DNA of 64,000 nt. Source: Panopea generosa (Eukaryota; Mollusca; Bivalvia; Adapedonta; Hiatellidae). Positions 56,311-64,000 of the stretch are shown here, in pieces. Under the pieces are notes generated by a model. It did not search any database, was not told where the DNA came from, and saw nothing but the letters and a program-made list of their open reading frames with translations. Numbering within the stretch: the first letter of the stretch is position 1; each line of letters opens with the position of its first letter. The position numbers and the translations under genes were made by a program. The stretch is taken from NCBI GenBank assembly GCA_029582155.1, contig CM055901.1, positions 5,746,874 to 5,810,873 of the forward strand, read 5' to 3'.

Positions 56311-57150
56311 AGTTGGCCCTTGTACAGGGAAAGTCATACCCAGTTGGCCCTTGTACAGGGAAAGTCATACCCAGTTGGCCCTTGTACAGGAAAACTCATA
56401 CCCAGTTGGCCCTTGTACAGGGAAACTCATACCCAGTTGGCCCTTGTACAGGGAAAGTCATACCCAGTTGGCCCTTGTACAGGGAAAGTCATACCCAGTT
56501 GGCCCTTGTACAGGGAAAGTCATGCCCAGTTGGCCCTTGTACAGGGAAAGTCATGCCCAGTTGGCCCTTGTACAGGAAAAGTCATGCCCAGTTGGCCCTT
56601 GTACAGGGAAAGTCATGCCCAGTTGGCCCTTGTACAGGGAAAGTCATGCCCAGTTGGCCCTTGTACAGGGAAAGTCATGCCCAGTTGGCCCTTGTACAGG
56701 GAGAGTCATGCCCAGTTGGCCCTTGTACAGGGAGAGTCATGCCCAGTTGGCCCTTGTACAGGGAGAGTCATACCCAGTTGGCCCTTGTACAGGGAGAGTC
56801 ATACCCAGTTGGCCCTTGTACAGGGAAAGTCATACCCAGTTGGCCCTTGTACAGGGAAAGTCATACCCAGTTGGCCCTTGTACAGGGAAAGTCATACCCA
56901 GTTGGCCCTTGTACAGGGAAAGTCATACCCAGTTGGCCCTTGTACAGGGAAGGTCATACCCAGTTGGCCCTTGTACAGGGAAGGTCATACCCAGTTGGCC
57001 CTTGTACAGGGAAGGTCATACCCAGTTGGCCCTTGTACAGGGAAAGTCATACCCAGTTGGCCCTTGTACAGGGAAAGTCATACCCAGTTGGCCCTTGTAC
57101 AGGGAAAGTCATACCCAGTTGGCCCTTGTACAGGGAAAGTCATACCCAGT
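56311..57150. repeat. 31-bp minisatellite, 27 near-identical units
   Basis: The unit is agttggcccttgtacaggga, aagtcataccc. The plus strand is open in all three frames for 273-322 codons and, because 31 mod 3 is 1, all three frames encode the same 31-residue repeat in different phase (SWPLYRESHTQLALVQGKSY, PVGPCTGKVIP). The variants tcatgcc, ggagag, ggaagg and ggaaaactc occur in contiguous runs of units. There is no evidence that it is translated. Confidence 0.95.
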
Positions 57151-58068
57151 GCACGTAAAAGATCACACATAACTTTTATGTTAGTCAGTGATACAAATTC
57201 CCGTAAATCTCCCTCTGAATCGAGGATTCCTATTATAATCAGAAATGGATTGTTTGATGTAACAGAAGAAAGATAGAAACTGTTCAGACAGTATCTACTG
57301 TGTTTGAGTGAAGTAAATGTCCATATAGTTATCAAAGTTTTCATTTGCTTTATTTATTCCAAATAAGCATAATGCCGTTAATTACCTAAAAGCCAAATGT
57401 CCAGATAATTTTGCAAAATGTGCCAATGTCTTATACGATGCTGTCAAAGGAGATTAATCATAAAGCTTTTCATTTATAGGAATTAGACAAGTCCCGCCAT
57501 GAATGATATCATTGTGTGATATGATTGTTTGAGGTTATATAATTATGAAATATAAGTTAAAATCAATATTATATTTATAAAATAAAAGATAGCATTAATC
57601 ACAATACACTACTTATATATATATATATAAGTTTATAGAAAATGCTCTTGAAAAAAAGCAAATTTAGTATCCTCTCTTACAAATTGACAAATATTGTTTT
57701 TTGAGCTTGTTTGTTTGTTTGTTTTATATTATATGTGTATTTTTCATTGTTATTTCTTTATTCTATTTTTGAGTTAATTACAAGTAGCTGATAGTTTCAC
57801 CATAGTGACTAATGAGTCTTATAAGGCTGGTTATCATTGGCTATTTCGGAATATCTATTATTGTGTTTGCTAATTGTTGATAATTTAACATGCGTTGTAC
57901 TTGTCACTTAGATAAAGTCAAACTGATAATGATACTTATAAGTCTGTGATCAAAAGAATTCTAATTGCAAAACTAGTAGTTTTCATTGTTATTTCTGTGG
58001 TGAGATAATTGCAATTTTGACAACTGAATGTTATACCACTAACTTGATAATAAAAATAATAAATATAT
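57151..58068. other. Spacer
   Basis: AT-rich with a short (AT)n at about 57615-57630. Nothing else recognised. Confidence 0.5.
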
Positions 58069-58385
<317 letters not shown>

Positions 58386-59389
58386 TAACATAATTATGAC
58401 TTTTTATTATATGGGATTAGGTATACAAGAAACCTCGATTTTCAAAGGTTCTAATCTTGATTCTTGGTAACACTGGGAGCTTCCTGCTAGCAGCATCACA
58501 CAGTGTGTATATATTTAAATGGGAAGTTATTGTGATTGTATAAAGCCGATGAATGGGTTATAAGAAATGTTACGGCGTAGATAAAAAACAGTATCAGGTT
58601 TATAAAATATATTCAAAGATATATATTTTTCAACTACAATACGAATAATGAACTATCCCATTTTTCTATTTTCTGTCCATTACTTCAACAAAGCCTTTGA
58701 ATAGTAGGTAGGTCGTTAGATAGTGATAAATACCAAGCGGAGAAAACCCTAAAACTTTGCCATTATGACACTGAGGTCAGATTATTCAGGTGATAATTAA
58801 AATTTTCATTGTCTTGTAAAATAGTTACAAACTTTCGCCCAAATGATCGCACCCCACACGGTTACAAATGAAACAGTTAAACTAACCTCCTGCCGAGGCA
58901 GTGTCGATATAGGCGGTTTACATTTGTCATGCGCATTGTTTTCTGACTATTTGTTCACGGCGATTTTATTGTTTGAGTGGATATTGTGACAGTGAACCAG
59001 TGGAAAGTGTTACTTCTTTACAAATATATCGCACTTCGATACTTGATCGTTGACCTTTACTTATGTTTCCGCATTGAGGTTCTCTAAGACACTGTTGAGC
59101 GTTGAAGAAGCTAAACTTAATTCAAAACGGACAACGTCTTACGTCCTATATAAGAATTACGAATATTTAGTTCAAATACTCAAAAAAGAGTTATCAATGT
59201 CGATTCTATTGTTATCTGTTAATAATATTAACTTAAGTTTTAAAATAGGCGGTATAATAATAAATTAAGTTTTAAAATAGGCGGTGAATCATTAAGATGA
59301 AACATTCCAACATAACGCATAAAATGACACACCGTTTATATCTTATACAAGTTACAGTGACAGCGATAAAATATTTTATAGATACAATA
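58386..59389. other. Spacer
   Basis: No gene recognised. A short local duplication (taagttttaaaataggcggt) lies at about 59231-59284. Confidence 0.5.
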
Positions 59390-59962
59390 AAACAATATCA
59401 TATGTATTCAATAAACAGAAAAAATGATAACATATAGATACACTAAACAGTGATAATGACAACACACAGTGATTATTATTACGTGTTGATACAATAAACA
59501 GTGATAATGATAGCATATATATACAATAAACAGAAATAATAATAACATATAGATACAATAAACAGTGAAAACGATAAGATATGTATACAATAAACAGAAA
59601 TAATGATAACATATAGATATAATAAACAGTGATAATGACTATATATATATATATATACAACAAACAGTGATAATGATAGCATTTAGATACAATAAACAGA
59701 TATAATGATAACATATTGATACAATAAACAGTGATAAAGATATCATATGTATTCAATAAACAGAAAAAATGATAACATATAGATACATTAAACAGGGATA
59801 ATGACAACAAACAGTGATAAGTATTACGTGTTGATACAGTAAACAGTGATTAAGATAACAATTATATACAAAAAAGTGATAAATATAACATATAGACCCA
59901 ACAAACAGTGATAATGATAACATATATATACAATAAACAGTGAAATTGATGTTTACATATAA
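59390..59962. repeat. 32-bp AT-rich minisatellite
   Basis: About 17 degenerate units of aaacagtgataatgataaca, tatagatacaat. Minus-strand frames through it (YHYHCLLYIY-like) are artefacts of the array. Confidence 0.92.
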
Positions 59963-62814
59963 ATGCAATAAGAAAGAGCACCCCTCTAAATCGTGTACGC
60001 GTACGTTTGTGCAGATACATGACATTAATCCCATGCGATACATAGCTGTACAATCTGTTTCTCCGGTATGCAATAAGATGTAAACGACATGCCTCAATGT
60101 AGCTGTGTTGGCATAGACTATAAACCTGAGGATCAAATTATTTATATCATCAAAACGGTTATATAAAAGCTGTACATTTCACGTTATTCCAGCTAAATCT
60201 AAACTAAAATTTACAATGTTTCATGATTACAGTGCTCTGTCCGGAAAATGAATCCGTTCATACGATATTGTTCTAACCTTCAGTACCAGTGTATCATTGT
60301 TTTGATATGAACATTTGGAGAACCTTCGTTGTGTTAGCTCGGGCCTAAATGACCATAATTCTTCCACAATACAGGGTTATTCTTGTGAAAGATAAATACA
60401 CTACCGCCTTAGTACAAATTGATAGAGACATGTAATCAAATAACATTCAGTCCAGGTAATTGTTTTATATGGCAAATTCAAGTTATTAAATATCTAGCAG
60501 GTGAAAACAATAAACATCTAATGACTGTGATTTAATCATGAGGAAATTAAAGCGCCGGAGTAAGATATACGAAAGGTTAGACAATATTTTACACGTATAT
60601 ATTACCACCGCCAACAACTGATATTTACTTCTATATACAATCCGGGCCTCAAACAGTGAAAGGTAAAGAATGTCGTTTGTGGAATTCAATCACATATCAA
60701 ATATCCTCCCAGCCCCTTTTTGTTTTAAACGATTGAAATACATATAGTCTGCTATCTTGAGACATATCAATGCCACTGGGGGTCTATACAGACCTACCGA
60801 ACGAAAATGAAACTATATCTTTTCAAGCAAATGTAATTTAGATATTGATCTTAAATAAAACGATTGTCAAAAATTGAAAGTGTTCAAATTTTCATATTAT
60901 TATTAACAAATTGTCGTGTGATTGTCTCTTGATATTAGATTATACCTATAAACGCATATCACATGTGAGACTTTTATAAAAAGATACGATTTATAATTAT
61001 AAATTATTACCACCATTAAATTAAGGGTAAAATAAATACTTTATTTATTGAATGACATCGATCCCGTAAGTGAACATAATACCATTTTATTTAATTTATT
61101 TTTTTTAATTCTTTATAATTTATAAACTGGTGAAAGCATGTTTTTATCATTTTATCTAGTACACTTATAGAATCAACATTTGTTTAAGAGAAATTCGATC
61201 TCTTTCTAAATTACTGAAATTAAGCTATAAATCTCACTATCTCAATAAAACTGACAACAGTTTCACTGTGTCACAGTGATAATATCTATTTATAATGTCT
61301 ATAATGACAAATAATTACATTTTATTAAAGAAATTACGAATTCATTTTTATATTATTGTCCTTTTAAAAGTGTTTCGTCATTTTTATCAGTCATAACATT
61401 ATCATGTAATCGGACAGAAAAAAGAACTTCTGTTTGGTATTATCTTACATGTGCTAAAATACTTTCTCACGATGTTACAAAACTAGATTTTAAATTTATT
61501 TTACACGCTACAGGTAAAAGTTCTGGCGAATGAAGACGTTTAAAAGATTTACACCCAATAGATAGCAATCCAGATAGCATAACTATGTATAGCAATACTA
61601 TCGTCTTGGTACTAGGTTTGTTAAAATACGTCAGTGAAATAATTACATTGTTCAAGCATTCTAGTATATTTTACTTAACCGTAAACAAAACTTAATACTA
61701 TTCATGAAAGCCAAAATACAAAAACAACTAACGTCAACAGCATGATATATTCACGTCAACATACAACAAGTGTATTTACTCAATGCTACCATATCACAAT
61801 AGTAAAATATCTTTTAATTTGGAATTGAGCAATGAATTCAAAAAATATGAAACACAATACTGAAAATATCAGTTTGTTTCAAATAGTTTACTTATCTTCA
61901 TAGCTTATTTGTAACAATGTGAGAGGTGTCACCTATCTGTCTCCATTGATAAAAATGTAAGTAAATACCCTGTAACGGACCCACAGCGAGTGTCGGGTGT
62001 TTTCTCCTCAATGAAAACTGGGCAAGTCAAAATCTTTAGGGGGTGTAAGAACATAGAGCATTGAGTGTAAACAATATATCGTTACATTTTAAATAAATAA
62101 TTTATCTTATATCTGCTCAATTCATAAACGCGTTCGAAGATAGGTCGTCAAAGTGTATTTTGTTCTTTACAACTGTAAAAAGTTTTTTTTAAAGAACGAA
62201 TTAAAATCATTATTATAAATCATATTCACTGAACAACAGACGTGTTAATAGCGTCGTTGTGTTTATTTATAAAACAGTGAGAAATTTTGTTTAAAATGTG
62301 CTTAAATATTTCAGAAGACATATAATGAATTCAATAATTAATTCAGTGTCGACAATATAAATATTAAGGATATAGAATAAGCAACAGTTTTGATACTTAC
62401 ACTTTAATGTTTATGACAAAGAAAGTGACCTAACATATTTTAATTCTATATTTGAAACCTTCATTCTTAATATTTTTAGTGAGACGTTGAGTCCTAGAAC
62501 ATAGTGTCACTGAGCTTGTGTACCTTATAGTTGGTTCCCGAGTATGATTATTTAAAGATTGAAATTTAATTCCAAATACAAATATAAATATCTTCATTCA
62601 GAAGCAACTAAACTTTTAACATGTTTATAGCCTAAACAAATACATGAAAAATGAACGATAAATTTGTTGAAGCTTTCATTTACGCAGATATTGTACCAAA
62701 GAGACTCTAATTTAAACACATATTTCTATGGCGTGCATTTTGTAAAAAAAGACACATCGAATATTGGAAAGAGTTGTAAACCTGAGTTGAAATTTTGCCA
62801 GTGGCGATTTCAAT
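59963..62814. other. AT-rich intergenic DNA
   Basis: Nearly 2.9 kb without a recognised gene, tandem array or SINE. Confidence 0.5.
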
Positions 62815-63860
62815 GCGGTGACAGTATTTATGTAATACTTTAGTCAATACACTTATCTTGGTATGGTACTACAAGAGCATTTGGATTTAAATGTTACAGC
62901 TAAAGCTGTCAGGCAGGGTGGTTTTAATTGCTAAATGCAAATTAATTGGAGGAGTTCCTTATAACGTATATACAATTTAAATGACTTCACTGTATGGCCT
63001 GCAATTAATTATGGGGCTGCAATATGGGGTTGTTAATCATTTTCATGTATTGATGCTGTTAATAACCGTGCGATGCGATTCTATTTTGGGGGTTGGCAAA
63101 TATACGCCAAATTCAGCTATTGTCGGTGAAATGAAAACTATTTCAACATACTGGTGTCGCATATCATCTATGAATGAAAGTTGACTCAATAAACGTATTG
63201 CACTCTGGTCTTACTTATGTTTCTCGTAAAAATTGGACATATATTGTAAAAAAGCAATTTATATCACTTAATCTTCAACAGTTTTCAAATATTAATATCT
63301 CTACCCGCACTCTTGTTGATGACGTCACAAAGAAAGTTCTGGATATTTATACTAATTATTAGTTTTCATCTATAAGGCGAGTGGACAGTATGTCTGTTAA
63401 ACTACGAAACAAACTACGCACCTACCGCTTATTTAAAACTCATTTTGAAGTTGTAAATGATTGTATATAATTCTATTACTTTTAAAGCACAAGTCTGATT
63501 TTAAGTTTCGTTGTAGTGTTACCCTTATAAGAATTGAAACCGGTAGATATGCTAATCTTAAATGAATAGCAGTATTGTAGATAAATAAACAATACAAAAT
63601 ATTCTATTGTTTGTTAGATATGTGATCATATGTCGTATTAATTCTATCTGTCCTGTCAGTCATGCGTTTTGCTCATATGTGGAGCAACAGTATGCTATCC
63701 TCAAAACTGACTGATGATAAAATGACGAAATGCGACATTTCTAAATATAAATAAAGATCATGGCCGACTGTTTGTTATCGTATTTGCTTCATCTATAAAG
63801 ATAACCAAAGGTTTATCTAGTACAACTTAGACGAAATCCTTTCATCATTTGTTTTCTTTT
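62815..63860 (+). pseudogene. Dead LINE 3' end, second family member
   Basis: Pieces of a reverse-transcriptase C-terminal region follow each other with frameshifts: YLGMVLQEHLDLNVTAKAV, VWPAINYGAAIWG, DAVNNRAMRF, NLQQFSNINISTRTLVDDVT, KLRTYRLFKTHFE and TLIRIETGRYANL. Order and spacing match the 3' part of bivalve non-LTR retrotransposons. The FADD/YADD box is not included, so only the end of the element remains. Confidence 0.75.
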
Positions 63861-64000
63861 CCCTCCCGTTATAGGTTACGTCTATCTATTTTTAATAAAT
63901 TGCAATACTATCGTCCTGTTATGGATTCAGGAAAACAAAACATCGTTTAACCTATTATTATACTACAGTGTTGACACCGTTAACAATAATAGTATCGCCG

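Noticed and set aside
56283-57276. A 322-codon protein-coding gene
   Set aside because: Three equal overlapping frames, all from the 31-bp unit; no non-repeat domain and no promoter evidence. Kept only as a finding.

Overview
The window looks like nuclear DNA from a mollusc, most likely a bivalve. The genes have GT-AG introns and metazoan families, the DNA is AT-rich, and it is crowded with tRNA-derived SINEs, short inverted-repeat elements (MITEs), LINE 3' ends and minisatellites. The bivalve assignment is inferred from the repeat families; nothing in the window proves the species. No bacterial gene, operon or CRISPR array is present.

Three protein-coding genes can be assembled exon by exon with consistent splice phases. 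(1) 4681-11555, plus strand: a TCF24-type bHLH transcription factor (133-codon exon 1, 46-codon exon 2, 179 aa). Its 6.3-kb intron holds a 3.9-kb tandem array whose 45/46-bp unit carries the E-box CAGCTG. (2) 24115-37498, plus strand: a six-exon EF-hand protein of 242 aa with three EF-hand pairs, two of its introns filled by minisatellites. (3) 54528-41004, minus strand: a complete 11-exon pancreatic-lipase-family gene of 492 aa with signal peptide, Ser-Asp-His triad, lid and C-terminal PLAT domain. The EF-hand and lipase genes converge, with about 3.5 kb between their stop codons.

Layout: 1-4.6 kb, repeats and SINEs upstream of TCF24; 4.7-11.6 kb, TCF24; 11.6-24.1 kb, gene-poor DNA with SINEs, a 595-bp inverted-repeat element and a foldback element; 24.1-37.5 kb, the EF-hand gene, which contains a decayed transposon-like segment with a P2RX7-C-like zinc reading frame; 37.5-41 kb, a 23-bp array and a SINE between the convergent genes; 41-54.5 kb, the lipase gene with 10-bp and 35-bp satellites and a dead LINE in intron 7; 54.5-64 kb, gene-poor DNA with a 31-bp minisatellite, a GAT microsatellite, a 32-bp array and a LINE 3' end.

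Tandem repeats cover roughly a fifth of the window. Most long reading frames outside the three genes are translations of these arrays and are not listed as genes. The genes show no sign of working in one pathway. The most unusual observation is the dense array of CAGCTG sites inside the intron of a gene whose own protein family binds CAGCTG.
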